Below are positions 1 to 8,633 of a stretch of DNA of 64,000 nt, piece after piece. Under the pieces are notes generated by a model. The model searched no databases and was not told the DNA's origin. It saw only the letters and a program-made list of their open reading frames with translations. Both the position numbers and the translations under genes were made by a program. The DNA is from an uncultured Gellertiella sp. (GTDB lineage: Bacteria; Pseudomonadota; Alphaproteobacteria; Rhizobiales; Rhizobiaceae). Every line of letters begins with the position of its first letter. Within the stretch, counting starts at the first letter, position 1. The stretch is taken from assembly GCF_963457605.1 (NCBI RefSeq), contig NZ_OY735139.1, positions 3,440,001-3,504,000 of the forward strand. The letters are read 5' to 3'.

Positions 1-15
1 AGGCGGCGTGATGGC

Positions 16-27
16 GGGGGGGGGGGG
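16..27. repeat. Homopolymer G tract (12 G)
   Basis: A run of twelve G residues lies just inside the window start. No gene can be assigned around it, so it is listed only as a simple-sequence tract prone to slippage or sequencing error. Confidence 0.6.
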
Positions 28-56
28 TAATTTGGTCATGGCCCAGTGCCGAATGA

Positions 57-210
57 CCCCCACCCCCGCCCCTCCCCACAAGGGGGAGGGAGACCAGTGG
101 CAAACACCGGCCTATCCACGAGTCGTAAAGGAAGCACAGCTTTTGCTGCCTCCCTCCCCCTCACCCAAACCTGTGGTTTGCGTTGGGGGAGGGGCTGGGG
201 TGGGTGTAAG
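57..210. repeat. GC-rich palindromic intergenic repeat, family C copy 1
   Basis: The left arm (57-90) reads C-rich then ACAAGGGGGAGGG. A right arm (about 150-210) reads CCTCCCTCCCC through GGGGAGGGG to GGGGTGGG, the reverse complement of the left arm. The right arm carries an extra segment compared with the other copies at 1686 and 41931. The centre shares the motif CGAGTCGTAA with copy 3. This type of short GC-rich palindrome resembles the intergenic mosaic repeats known from rhizobia (RIME-like), but family membership was not checked. No gene is seen in 1-294. Confidence 0.7.
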
Positions 211-294
211 CCACCAGCTAAAGGCGAGAATGTGTCACGCGACCCGCATCACGTTTCTCAACTGATCATCCAAGAATTCTGGCAAGGCTGACGT

Positions 295-1122
295 TCAATG
301 TGTCGCCTTGTCGCCCGTCTGTTCCGCCGCATCCATCAGCCGGACGAAGGTGACGCCGCGGGCCTTGAGTTTGAGGATGCCGGCGGCGATGCCGGTGCCG
401 GCGGGGCGGTCGGGCTGGTTGATGTGGGCGATGATCACCGCGCCGTCGCGGGCGGTGGCGAGGCGCTTTTCGGCGGTGGCGGCGGTGGCCAGCGCGCCGT
501 CGTCGCCATTCAGCGAATAGCCCGCCACCCGGTAGCCCATGGTGCCGATCTCTTCCATCGCCGGGGTGTCATAGCGCGCCGTGGCACCGCGAAACCAGTG
601 CGGCGCGGCAAAGCCGCTGGCGACAAGCGCATCCGCCCCGCCCTTCACCTCCTCGGCCACGGCGGCAGGCGAACCCGCCGCGACAATGCCATAGACCGTT
701 GCCGGGCGATCCACCGCCGGGACATGCGCCTTGCCGTGGTTTTCCACCTCGAACAGATCGGGATTGGCCTTCAGCAGCGCCACGCTTTGCGGATTGCGCT
801 TCAGCCAGCGGGCGGTGGCAAAGATCGTTGCGGGAATGCGGTTGTCGATCAGCGTCGAGAGAATCCGGCCATCGGTCTTGCCGCTGCAGGCATCAAAGGT
901 CAGCGCCACCCGCACCGCTCCCGCATCCCCGGCGGCAAGGTGCAGGTGCGGTTCGACGAGGCCCGGCGTGGTGACGGCCTTCGGCTTCTTCTTCACGACC
1001 GGCACCTGAGGGGCCTGCCCCGCCGCCTCGGGGGCCGGCAAGGGTGCGCCCCCCGCAAGGGCAGGGCCCGTCAGCCCGACTGGAGCGAGGAGGAGGGCAA
1101 GCGTGCAGGCAGCAAGGCGCAT
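295..1122 (-). CDS. Polysaccharide deacetylase family protein (CE4 / NodB-like), exported
   Basis: Predicted 275-residue exported protein. Residues 1-24 form a signal peptide, followed by an Ala/Pro/Lys-rich linker. The deacetylase core starts near residue 72. The first CE4 motif is TFDACSG (75-81), with Asp as base and metal ligand. ENHGKAH (127-133) is an altered form of the usual H-x3-H metal motif (NHGKAH), and HWFRGA lies near 174-179. CE4 enzymes remove N-acetyl groups from GlcNAc polymers in the envelope; the substrate here is unknown. It stands alone, converging on nothing nearby, with its start 99 bp from the HxlR stop on the same strand. Many antisense ORFs here are GC-driven shadows. 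Confidence 0.85.
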   Translation of the reverse strand: MRLAACTLALLLAPVGLTGPALAGGAPLPAPEAAGQAPQVPVVKKKPKAVTTPGLVEPHLHLAAGDAGAVRVALTFDACSGKTDGRILSTLIDNRIPATIFATARWLKRNPQSVALLKANPDLFEVENHGKAHVPAVDRPATVYGIVAAGSPAAVAEEVKGGADALVASGFAAPHWFRGATARYDTPAMEEIGTMGYRVAGYSLNGDDGALATAATAEKRLATARDGAVIIAHINQPDRPAGTGIAAGILKLKARGVTFVRLMDAAEQTGDKATH

Positions 1123-1221
1123 GGGGAGGCCCTTTCAGGGCGTTTCGCAAATCGGGTGTGCCGCCTGATGGCGGGCAATTGTGCCCGGAGCATGGCAGCC
1201 GGGAGGGCAAGCGCGCGCGGC

Positions 1222-1623
1222 CTATTCAGCAGCCGCACCCGGCTCAGGGTCACCGGCGCGGATTTCGCCTGCCTGCCCCTCGCGCTCCGCCTTCAGCTTG
1301 TGGCCGATGCGGGCGATCTCGTTGATGGCCGGCAGCAGTTCCCGGCCAAGCGCCGACAGGCTGTATTCGACCGAAGGCGGCGAGGTCGCCATCACCATGC
1401 GGGTGAGCACGCCCTTGCCTTCGAGATCCTTGAGGCGGCTCGACAGCATTTTTGCCGAAATCGCCGGAATATCGGCCCTCAGCTCGCCGAAGCGGCGCGG
1501 GCCGCCGCCGAGATACCAGATGATGTTCGGCGTCCACGCCCCTCCCAGCAGCCGCATCGTCGCCCCGACAGCACAGGGCGGCATCGGATCCTTCACCTTG
1601 TTCTTGCGCATTTTCAGGGCCAT
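1222..1623 (-). CDS. HxlR-family winged-helix transcriptional regulator
   Basis: 133 residues, the usual length of an HxlR/YodB-type winged-helix repressor. The core runs from LLGGAWTPNIIWYLGGG (about 25-41) through FGELRADIPAISAKMLSSRLKDLE, which is the recognition helix region, to the wing (VEYSLSALG). A conserved N-terminal Cys17 (PPCAVG) matches the redox- or quinone-sensing cysteine known in several family members, so thiol-stress sensing is a reasonable inference. It is divergent from the glutathione S-transferase gene. The 455-bp spacer contains dyads that could be its operators, which fits regulation of the GST gene by this protein. Confidence 0.88.
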   Translation of the reverse strand: MALKMRKNKVKDPMPPCAVGATMRLLGGAWTPNIIWYLGGGPRRFGELRADIPAISAKMLSSRLKDLEGKGVLTRMVMATSPPSVEYSLSALGRELLPAINEIARIGHKLKAEREGQAGEIRAGDPEPGAAAE

Positions 1624-1685
1624 GGCGGTCAGGTCCGTTGGAGGGATGGGTGTTGCGAAAAAGTTAAGCGTTCATCTGGGAACTT

Positions 1686-1816
1686 ACCCCCACCCCTGCC
1701 CCTCCCCACAAGGGGGAGGGAGATCGCTAACGTCATGCTTCCCTTACAAAAAATGGATGGGTCCACGTTAGCCACTGGCCTCCCTCCCCCTTGTGGGGAG
1801 GGGCAGGGGTGGGGGT
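1686..1816. repeat. GC-rich palindromic intergenic repeat, family C copy 2
   Basis: The left arm 1686-1720 and right arm about 1779-1816 are near-perfect reverse complements (CCTCCCCACAAGGGGGAGGG against CCTCCCCCTTGTGGGGAGG). A 58-bp centre separates them. It lies 63 bp upstream of the HxlR start codon. Related copies are at 57 and 41931. Confidence 0.8.
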
Positions 1817-1904
1817 AAACCCGAGGCAAGTTCGTAATGGCGACGCAACAAACTCCTGATTCTTCAGGCAATTAACCCGAATGGGAGAAAACCGGTTTCT
1901 TGCA

Positions 1905-1973
1905 GTTTCCGCGGGGTAAACTTTCCAGTTTCCCGGGGGCAAACTTTTCAGTTTCCCCGGGGGCAAACCCAGG
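1905..1973. repeat. Three tandem 23-bp units, each an imperfect dyad
   Basis: Units start at 1905, 1928 and 1951. Each has the form AGTTTCC-GC-rich core-AAAC, so each is itself an imperfect inverted repeat (GTTT...AAAC). Regular 23-bp spacing, about two helical turns, upstream of a stress gene suggests arrayed protein-binding sites. It could also be a replication-slippage repeat without function. Confidence 0.7.
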
Positions 1974-1990
1974 GGTAACTTGAAAGTGAC

Positions 1991-2025
1991 GGTAACACAA
2001 CGTTACCACGTTTACAAATGTAACG
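1991..2025. promoter_or_regulatory. Candidate operator dyads upstream of the GST gene
   Basis: GGTAAC-acaac-GTTACC (1991-2007) is a perfect inverted repeat. It is followed at 2009-2025 by a second near-palindrome of similar sequence (CGTTTACAAATGTAACG). Two adjacent GTTAC-type dyads 54-88 bp before the GST start and beside a divergent HxlR regulator gene make this the best candidate operator. The binding protein is inferred, not shown. Confidence 0.55.
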
Positions 2026-2078
2026 TCGATGCTAGAACCTGAGGCGTACCGTTTTCGTACCAGCTGAAGGATCATCTT

Positions 2079-2684
2079 ATGAAGCTTTACTATTCTCCCG
2101 GTGCCTGCTCGCTTTCGCCGCATATCGTCCTTAAGGAATCCGGCATTGCCTTTGACGCGGTCAAGGTCGATCTAAGGGCGCATGAAACGGAAGCCGGGGC
2201 GGATTATTACAGGATCAACCCGAAGGGCGCGGTTCCCGCCATCGAGCTTGAGGATGGCTCGGTGCTGACCGAAGGCGCGGCCATCGTGCAGTTCATTGCC
2301 GATCGTCACGCCCCGGCGCTGGCTCCCGCCAATGGTACGGTTGCCCGCGCCCGGCTGCAGGAAATGCTGAACTATATCGCCGCCGAATATCACAAGAGCT
2401 TCTCGCCGCTGTTCAATCCGGCGCTCAGCGACGAGGCGAAGGACGCCCAGCGCCAGGTGATCGCCAGGAAACAGGCCTATTTCGAAGGCCAGCTCGCCGA
2501 TGGCCGTCCCTATATCCTCGGCCAGGATTTCACCGTGGCGGATGCCTACCTCTTCACCGTGACCGGCTGGTCCGCCCATACCGGCGTGTCGCTCGAAGCC
2601 TTCCCGCATCTGGCCGCCCATCACGCCCGCGTCGCTGGCCGCCCCGCCGTGCAGGCAGCGCTCAAGGCCGAAGGCCTGATGTAA
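2079..2684 (+). CDS. gst: Glutathione S-transferase (bacterial beta-class-like)
   Basis: 201 residues, standard for a cytosolic GST. The N-terminal thioredoxin-like domain begins MKLYYSPGACSLSPHIVLKE, the signature of bacterial beta-class enzymes (GstA type). Cys10 and Ser11 lie at the active site. PAIELEDGSVLTEGAAIVQF (about 54-73) forms the glutathione-binding cis-Pro and SNAIL-like segment. The all-helical C-terminal domain follows, with the conserved FTVADAYLFTV capping region. It conjugates glutathione to electrophiles or reduces disulfides. A ribosome site AAGGA lies about 8 bp upstream of ATG. The divergent HxlR regulator suggests induction by electrophile stress. Confidence 0.92.
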   Translation: MKLYYSPGACSLSPHIVLKESGIAFDAVKVDLRAHETEAGADYYRINPKGAVPAIELEDGSVLTEGAAIVQFIADRHAPALAPANGTVARARLQEMLNYIAAEYHKSFSPLFNPALSDEAKDAQRQVIARKQAYFEGQLADGRPYILGQDFTVADAYLFTVTGWSAHTGVSLEAFPHLAAHHARVAGRPAVQAALKAEGLM

Positions 2685-2694
2685 GGTAAAAAAA

Positions 2695-2720
2695 GCCGGG
2701 GCCGTCTCGGCGGCCCCGGC
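2695..2720. terminator. Strong hairpin after GST gene
   Basis: A 10-bp perfect GC stem (GCCGGGGCCG / CGGCCCCGGC) with a 6-nt loop starts 11 bp after the GST stop codon. On the + strand it lacks a good T-run. The AAAAA before it gives a T-run on the - strand. Confidence 0.6.
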
Positions 2721-2785
2721 ATTTGCGTCGGCTGCGAATTCGGCTACAGCTTGCCCGTCGACACCAGCCGGGAGCATTGGGCCAG

Positions 2786-3289
2786 ATGGACGCAACATTT
2801 TTCATCCGCGAAGCGACGCCCGGCGATATCCCCGCCATTCTCGCGATTTACAATGATGCCGTGCGCGAGACGACGGCGATCTGGAACGACGTGATAGTCG
2901 ATTTCGACAATCGCCGCCGCTGGATGGAAGAGCGGCAGGCCCGCGCCTATCCGGTTCTCGTCGCCGAACGCGATGGCAGGGCGGTCGGCTATGCCAGCTA
3001 TGGCGACTGGCGTCCGCATGACGGCTATCGTCACACCCGCGAACATTCGATCTATGTCGACAGCGCCAACCGGGGCCGCGGCATCGGCAAGGCACTGCTG
3101 GCAGCCCTGATCGACGCGGCGCGCGCCCAAGGCGTGCATGTGCTGATCGGCTGCATCGAGGCCGAAAACACCGGCTCCATCGCCCTCCACCGCTCGCTCG
3201 GCTTCCGCGAGGTCGGCACGTTCCGCGAGGTCGGCCAGAAATTCGGCCGCTGGCTGGACCTTGCCTGCCTGGAACTGGTGCTGGAGTAG
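2786..3289 (+). CDS. GNAT N-acetyltransferase of the phosphinothricin/methionine-sulfone acetyltransferase type
   Basis: 167 residues from ATG 2786; an upstream in-frame ATG at 2723 overlaps the terminator region and is less likely. It begins FIREATPGDIPAILAIYNDAV, typical of the Pat/MddA branch of the GNAT fold. VGYASYGDWRPHDGYRHT is the conserved strand-4 region of that branch. The acetyl-CoA pyrophosphate loop is RGRGIGKALL (about 92-101). IEAENTGSIALHRSLGF follows near the C-terminus. It probably acetylates a small amine such as L-methionine sulfoximine/sulfone or phosphinothricin; the true substrate is unknown. The gene sits between GST and msrB, a loose oxidative or xenobiotic defence neighbourhood. 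Confidence 0.88.
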   Translation: MDATFFIREATPGDIPAILAIYNDAVRETTAIWNDVIVDFDNRRRWMEERQARAYPVLVAERDGRAVGYASYGDWRPHDGYRHTREHSIYVDSANRGRGIGKALLAALIDAARAQGVHVLIGCIEAENTGSIALHRSLGFREVGTFREVGQKFGRWLDLACLELVLE

Positions 3290-3330
3290 GGTGCGAGGCC
3301 GCTCGAGGCGTCCCTGTTTCCCCTTTTCGC

Positions 3331-3741
3331 CTATTTCCCCTGTTCGAAGGTCAGGGCGTGGCCGTTGATGCAGTAGCGCAGGCCGGTCGGGCGGGGGCCG
3401 TCGGGGAAGACGTGGCCGAGATGGCCGTCGCAATGGCCGCAGCGGATTTCGGTGCGCACCATGCCATGCGAGACATCGCGATATTCCTTCACCGCCCCGG
3501 GCGTCACCGGGGCCACATAGCTCGGCCAGCCGCAGCCGGCATCGAATTTCGCATCGGAGCGGAACAACTGCTCGCCGCAGCCGGCACAGCTGTAAAGCCC
3601 GGTCTGCACATTGTCCCAGTAGGGGCCGGTAAAGGGCCGCTCGGTGCCATGCTCGCGCAGCACGCGATACTGTTCCGCCGAAAGCTTCGCGCGCCATTCC
3701 GCATCATTGCGGGGCAGGTTGCTCGTGTCGTCCATGGTCAT
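3331..3741 (-). CDS. msrB: Peptide-methionine (R)-S-oxide reductase MsrB
   Basis: 136-residue cytosolic MsrB. The structural zinc is bound by C52-x2-C55 (CAGC) and C101-x2-C104 (CGHC). The catalytic cysteine is C124 in LRYCIN. CGWPSY (70-75) is the substrate-pocket motif with the conserved Trp; its Cys70 may serve as resolving cysteine. It reduces the R epimer of methionine sulfoxide in proteins. GGAAAGG precedes the chosen ATG (3741). It is convergent with the acetyltransferase gene and appears monocistronic. Confidence 0.95.
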   Translation of the reverse strand: MTMDDTSNLPRNDAEWRAKLSAEQYRVLREHGTERPFTGPYWDNVQTGLYSCAGCGEQLFRSDAKFDAGCGWPSYVAPVTPGAVKEYRDVSHGMVRTEIRCGHCDGHLGHVFPDGPRPTGLRYCINGHALTFEQGK

Positions 3742-3887
3742 GCCTTTCCGAATGCTTTTTCGAGAGATAGGACGGGTCGGGAATCAACACAATGGTGTGG
3801 TTTTTGATTGTCATCAAGTTCCGGTGATATCAGAACGAACAGGCGATCGAGGTCCGTTGCCGTCCGGGCCTGCCGATCATGCCACCT

Positions 3888-5225
3888 CTAGAACCGCACC
3901 CCGTGCGGGATCAGGTGGTGGTCGTGGGCCTGGCGTTCGAGGTTTTCGCGGAAATCGGGATGGGCGATGGAGATCAGCGCGAGTGCCCGTTCGGCGACCG
4001 ATTTGCCCTTGAGATTGACCATGCCATATTCGGTGACCACATACATCATGTCGGTGCGCGGCACTGTGACCATGTTGGCATGGGTGAGTTCCAGCGCGAT
4101 GCGGCTCTTGCGTTCGCCTTTCTTGTCATAGGTGGAGGACAGGCAGATGAAGGATTTGCCGCCCTTCGAGGCATAGGCGCCGCGCACGAACTGCAATTGC
4201 CCGCCGGTGCCGCTGATATGGCGGTGGCCATCGGATTCCGAGGCCGCCTGGCCCTGCAGGTCGATCTGGGTGGTGTTGTTGATCGCCACCACCCGGTCGT
4301 TCCGCATGATGTTGTGCGGCAGGTTGGTGTGCTCGACCGGGCAGCAGAGCAGATCCGGATTGCGGTCGATCCGGTCATAGAGTCGCTTCGAGCCAAGGGC
4401 GAAGCTGAACACCGTCTTGCCGGGATCAAGCTGCTTGTGCCGGCCGGTGATGCGGCCGGCCTCGTAGAGATCGATCAGGCCATCGGTGAGCATTTCCGTG
4501 TGGACGCCGAAATCCCGCGCTCCGCTTTCCAGTAACTGGCTGCACACCGCATTCGGCATGCCGCCGATGCCGATCTGCAGGCAGGCGCCATCCTCGATCT
4601 CCGCCGCGATCAGCCGTCCGACCGCCCGGTCGGCGTCTGTCGGGGCCGGGTTCGGCAGTTCGGCGGCGGGCGCATTGTCGCCCTCGAGGATGAAATCCAC
4701 CTCGCTGACATGCAGGGCGTTCTCGTGGCCATGCACATAGGGCAGGCCGTCTGTGACCTCGACGATCACGCATTTCGCCCGCTCGACGATGGCGCGGTGC
4801 CAGAGATTGGCCGCTCCGAGATTGAAGAAACCATCCGCATCCATGCGGCAGGTCTTCAGGATGACGATATCGACGGGATCGATGAAGCGGCGGTAATAAT
4901 CCGGGATTTCGCCGAGATTGACGGGGACATAGGTGCAGAGCCCCGCATCATGCTTCTTGCGGTCATAGCCGGAGAAATGCAGGCTGAACCAGTGGAAATG
5001 GCGGCCCTCCGGATCGGCCTCCAGCACGGCGCGGGGCCGGACCGACAGGCAGGAGCGGATCTTGACATTGTCGAGTTCCAGCTTGCGCGCCGCCAGCGCC
5101 CGGTCGAAGACATCGGGCTGGGCCAGCACCGCGCCATAGTCGAGCCACATGCCCGGGCGCACCAGCTCCGCCGCCGCGCTGGCGGAAATCACCCTGGCCT
5201 CCGTCGCCGCTGTCCTCATCACCAT
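3888..5225 (-). CDS. Acetyl-CoA hydrolase/transferase family CoA-transferase
   Basis: 445 residues from ATG 5225, chosen because GGAG lies 7 bp upstream; the same frame stays open to 5606 but that extension overlaps the Mrp operon start. The family fold is a two-domain CoA-transferase. The N-terminal half contains GMWLDYGAV and the IDPVDIVILKTCRMDADGFF segment. The C-terminal half holds the oxyanion loop IGIGGMPNAVC and HTEMLTDG, whose Glu is the likely thioester-forming residue. VVTEYGMVNLKGKSVAERA follows. The closest family types are 4-hydroxybutyrate or butyrate:acetyl-CoA CoA-transferases. The acyl substrate cannot be read from sequence. Confidence 0.85.
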   Translation of the reverse strand: MVMRTAATEARVISASAAAELVRPGMWLDYGAVLAQPDVFDRALAARKLELDNVKIRSCLSVRPRAVLEADPEGRHFHWFSLHFSGYDRKKHDAGLCTYVPVNLGEIPDYYRRFIDPVDIVILKTCRMDADGFFNLGAANLWHRAIVERAKCVIVEVTDGLPYVHGHENALHVSEVDFILEGDNAPAAELPNPAPTDADRAVGRLIAAEIEDGACLQIGIGGMPNAVCSQLLESGARDFGVHTEMLTDGLIDLYEAGRITGRHKQLDPGKTVFSFALGSKRLYDRIDRNPDLLCCPVEHTNLPHNIMRNDRVVAINNTTQIDLQGQAASESDGHRHISGTGGQLQFVRGAYASKGGKSFICLSSTYDKKGERKSRIALELTHANMVTVPRTDMMYVVTEYGMVNLKGKSVAERALALISIAHPDFRENLERQAHDHHLIPHGVRF

Positions 5226-5470
5226 CGCCACGCTCCCCCCCCGGATCTGCTGCAGCCCGCCTGTTGACGTGGCCCTTTGCGTCCCTGCCCGCCAGTCTAG
5301 GCGCATGTCGCGGATTGGCAAGCAGACTTCCGCCGTAACGGGGGAATCGGGACAGGGATCTCGCCGAAGAGCTTGAGTGGTTCTGGCAAATACCCTATCT
5401 CGGGGAGGCGGACGGACCCTCGGGCAGTGGGCTTTGGGCCGGAGCGCGGCAATGTGAGTGTTTCGGACCG

Positions 5471-7840
5471 ATGGATGTGACCTTTCTGGCCCTGCTTTTG
5501 CCCTTTCTGGCGGCGATCCTCGCGCCGCTTCTGGTGCGCGGGCTGGGCGGGCGGGCGGCCCTTGTGCTGGCGCTGGTGCCGGCGCTGCTGTTCTGGCACT
5601 TTGCATCCTTCCTGCCCCCGGTGATGCGGGGCGAGGCGGTCAGCGGCGGCTTTGCCTGGGTTCCCGCCCTGCAACTCACCTATTGCTGGTATCTTGACGG
5701 CTTGTCGCTGGGCTTTGCGCTGATGGTGACGGGGATCGGCACGCTGATCGTCCTCTATGCCGGGGCCTATCTCGCCGGACAGCCGGGGCAGGGGCGGTTT
5801 TTTGCCTTTCTCATGGCCTTCATGGGCTCGATGCTGGGGCTGGTTGTGTCGGATTCCTTCCTGATGCTGTTTGTCCACTGGGAACTGACTGCGATCACCT
5901 CCTTCCTGCTGATCGGCTTTGACCATCAGCGGATGGCCGCACGCCGGGCGGCTCTGCAGGCGCTGGTGGTGACCGGCGGCGGCGGGCTCTGCCTGCTGGC
6001 GGGCCTGCTGCTGCTGTCGCAGGCAACGGGCACCAGCCAGTTTTCTCAGCTTTTGGGGCTCGGCGCTGCGGTCAGGTCGAGCCCGTTCTACGCTGCCATC
6101 TTCGTGCTGGTGGTGCTCGGGGCCTTCACCAAGTCGGCGCAGTTTCCGTTTCATTTCTGGCTGCCGAACGCCATGCAGGCGCCGACCCCGGTCTCGGCCT
6201 ATCTGCATTCCGCCACCATGGTGAAGGCGGGTGTCTTCCTGCTGATGCGGCTTCTGCCGGTGATGGGCGGCACGCTGCTGTGGTCGACGGTGCTGCCGAT
6301 TGCCGGCGGCATCACGCTTGTGGCCGGCACGATGCTGGCGTTGCGCCAGACCGACATGAAGCTGATGCTGGCCCAGACCACGGTCGCCTCGCTCGGGCTG
6401 ATGGTGATGCTGACCGGCATGGGCAGCGACAGGGCCGTCGAGGCCGCCGTACTCTATCTCCTTTCCCATGCGCTGTTCAAGGGCGCGCTGTTCATGGCGG
6501 CAGGGCTGGTCGATCACGGGACAGGCAGCCGTGATCTAAGCCAATTGGGTGGGCTATGGCGCGAGATGCCGCTGACCGCCCTGATCGGCGGGCTTGCCGC
6601 CCTGTCGATGGCGGGTGTCTTGCCCTTTGCCGGTTTTCTCGCCAAGGAAGAAATCTATGCGGCGCTGACCGAAGACCTGCCCCGGACCCTGGCGCTGCTG
6701 CTCACCGGCTTTGCCGGCAATGTCCTGATGGCGGCGGCCGGGTTCGAGGTCGGCTTCCGGCCCTTTTTCGGGCGGCGCAGGCGGCCGGGAGCGGGCGGCC
6801 ATGGCCATCATGGACCAAAGGACGGGCCGCTGCTGTTCTGGGCGGGGCCGCTGCTGCTGGCCGTGGCGGGTGCTGCTGCCGGGGTCTGTTCCGGCTGGTT
6901 TCACGCAACGATCGGCAATGGCTTTGCCTCGGCGGTGTCGGGCCATCCGGTGGTGATGGAGATCTCGGCCATGCCGCATCCCGGCCTGCCGCTGGCGCTG
7001 TCCCTGCTGACACTGGCGCTGGGGCTCTGGCTATGCCTGAACATGACACGGGTCCGGGCCGCGCTGGAGCGGCTGTTTTCAGCCCTCGGGCCGGGGCCGG
7101 ACCGGGGCTTTGACCGGGCTCTGTCGCTGGTGACGGAACTCGCCGCAGCCTCTGTCCGCCGGGTGCAGTCCGGCAGGCTTTCGGCCTATCTCGGCCTGAC
7201 CTTCGCCGCCCTGGCGCTGCTGCTGCCGTCCGTCCTTGTCGCAAGGGGGGAGCTTCCCGGCTGGCCGTCTTTCACCGCCCCGGTGCCGCTGTACGAGGCG
7301 GGCATCGTCCTTCTGGCTGTGGCCGGGCTGGTGGCGGTGGTGGTGGTCAGAGACCGGCTGGTGGCCATCGTCTGCCTCGGCCTCCAGGGCTATGCGGTCG
7401 GCCTTGTCTATCTCCTCTATGGCGCACCGGATCTCGCCTTTACCCAGTTCATGGTGGAAACCCTGGCGGTGGTCATCCTGACGCTGGTGATGACCCGGCT
7501 CAATCTCGCGAGCGCCGACCGGCGGACGCGGGCCCGGCAGATCCTCGATGGCGCGATTGCCTGCGGTGCCGCCTCCGGCATCGGCCTGATGCTGCTTGCC
7601 ATCCTCGGCCTGCCCTTCGATATCAGGCTGTCGGCCTTCTTCAACCAGGCGTCCCGGCTTGTCGCGCATGGCGGCAATGTGGTGAATGTCATCATCGTCG
7701 ATTTCCGTGGCACCGATACTTTGGGCGAGATCACGGTGGTGCTGATCGCCGGCCTGTCGATCCTGGCGCTGATCCGGCTCCGGCTGCAACCGCGCCGGAG
7801 GCTTGCCGACAACAATCCCGATGCGGGGGAGGGGCCATGA
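5471..7840 (+). CDS. mrpA: Mrp-type cation/proton antiporter subunit A
   Basis: 789 residues with about 20 membrane helices, the size of stand-alone MrpA/MnhA/PhaA. The N-terminal two thirds are NuoL-like: [17 protein letters not shown] carries the conserved Glu, and the segment around [41 protein letters not shown] carries the proton-channel Lys and His residues. The C-terminal part is the MbhD/MbhE-like module ([27 protein letters not shown]). With subunits B-G it forms the inner-membrane complex that exchanges Na+ or K+ for H+. It is the first gene of a seven-gene operon. Its ATGA stop overlaps the mrpB start. Confidence 0.95.
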   Translation: MDVTFLALLLPFLAAILAPLLVRGLGGRAALVLALVPALLFWHFASFLPPVMRGEAVSGGFAWVPALQLTYCWYLDGLSLGFALMVTGIGTLIVLYAGAYLAGQPGQGRFFAFLMAFMGSMLGLVVSDSFLMLFVHWELTAITSFLLIGFDHQRMAARRAALQALVVTGGGGLCLLAGLLLLSQATGTSQFSQLLGLGAAVRSSPFYAAIFVLVVLGAFTKSAQFPFHFWLPNAMQAPTPVSAYLHSATMVKAGVFLLMRLLPVMGGTLLWSTVLPIAGGITLVAGTMLALRQTDMKLMLAQTTVASLGLMVMLTGMGSDRAVEAAVLYLLSHALFKGALFMAAGLVDHGTGSRDLSQLGGLWREMPLTALIGGLAALSMAGVLPFAGFLAKEEIYAALTEDLPRTLALLLTGFAGNVLMAAAGFEVGFRPFFGRRRRPGAGGHGHHGPKDGPLLFWAGPLLLAVAGAAAGVCSGWFHATIGNGFASAVSGHPVVMEISAMPHPGLPLALSLLTLALGLWLCLNMTRVRAALERLFSALGPGPDRGFDRALSLVTELAAASVRRVQSGRLSAYLGLTFAALALLLPSVLVARGELPGWPSFTAPVPLYEAGIVLLAVAGLVAVVVVRDRLVAIVCLGLQGYAVGLVYLLYGAPDLAFTQFMVETLAVVILTLVMTRLNLASADRRTRARQILDGAIACGAASGIGLMLLAILGLPFDIRLSAFFNQASRLVAHGGNVVNVIIVDFRGTDTLGEITVVLIAGLSILALIRLRLQPRRRLADNNPDAGEGP

Positions 7841-8256
7841 ACACGCTGATCTTCCGGACCATGGCACCGTTTCTCTCCGCCCTGATGCTGGTCTTCTCCG
7901 TCTTCGTGCTGCTGCGCGGCCACAATGCGCCGGGCGGCGGCTTCATCGGCGGGCTGATTGCCGCCTCGGCCTTTGCCATCCAGGGAATTGCCGGTGGGGT
8001 GGCACCGGTGCGCCGGGCCTTGCGGGTCGATCCGCTGACCATCGCGGCGGCGGGCCTGCTGCTTTCGGCGCTGTCGGGGCTGTTGCCGGCGCTGTCGGGC
8101 AAACCCTTCATGACCGGCCTGTGGGGCGATCTGCCCTTCGGCTTCGACACGGTGGCGGTCTCGACCGTCATGCTTTTTGATCTCGGCGTCTATCTGGTGG
8201 TGGCAGGCACGATCACCGCCATCGCGCTGGCGCTCGAGGAAAAGGAGAAAGACTGA
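7837..8256 (+). CDS. mrpB: Mrp antiporter subunit B
   Basis: 139 residues with four predicted membrane helices and the MnhB signature ([15 protein letters not shown] near residues 28-42). This is the separate MrpB of the complex, here not fused to subunit A. It overlaps mrpA by 4 nt and its stop shares a base with the mrpC start, so translational coupling is likely. Confidence 0.95.
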   Translation: MNTLIFRTMAPFLSALMLVFSVFVLLRGHNAPGGGFIGGLIAASAFAIQGIAGGVAPVRRALRVDPLTIAAAGLLLSALSGLLPALSGKPFMTGLWGDLPFGFDTVAVSTVMLFDLGVYLVVAGTITAIALALEEKEKD

Positions 8257-8630
8257 TGGAAACCCTCTATGCCCTGCTGGCAACGCTGTTTCTGGCGGTG
8301 GCGATCTTTCTCCTGCTGTCGCGCCATGTGGTGCGGATGCTGCTCGGCGTGGTCATTCTCGGCAATGGTGTCAATCTGCTGCTGTTCGTCGCCGGACGGC
8401 TGACGCGCGACGTGCCGCCGGTGATGGGGGCGGGCGAGGCGGTGCTGTCGCCTGCCGCCGCCAATCCGCTGCCGCAGGCGCTGATCCTGACGGCCATCGT
8501 GATTTCATTCTCCTTCTTCGCCTTCCTGCTGGTGCTGGCCTGGCGCGCCTGTCAGGATCTCGGCACCGACGACACCGCCCGCATGCGCCTTGCCGAGCCG
8601 AAGCCGCCCGCGCCGCCGGCCGGCTACTAG
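8256..8630 (+). CDS. mrpC: Mrp antiporter subunit C (NuoK-like)
   Basis: 124 residues with three helices and clear NuoK similarity (VVILGNGVNLLLFVAG; NPLPQALILTAIVISFSFFAFLL). The A-L-x-L-T-A-I-V-I segment is the hallmark of MrpC/MnhC. Its start overlaps the mrpB stop. Confidence 0.95.
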   Translation: METLYALLATLFLAVAIFLLLSRHVVRMLLGVVILGNGVNLLLFVAGRLTRDVPPVMGAGEAVLSPAAANPLPQALILTAIVISFSFFAFLLVLAWRACQDLGTDDTARMRLAEPKPPAPPAGY

Positions 8631-8633
8631 GGC

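Noticed and set aside
298-1818. 506-residue open frame on the + strand
   Set aside because: Antisense to the deacetylase and HxlR genes and runs through a repeat; no recognisable protein.
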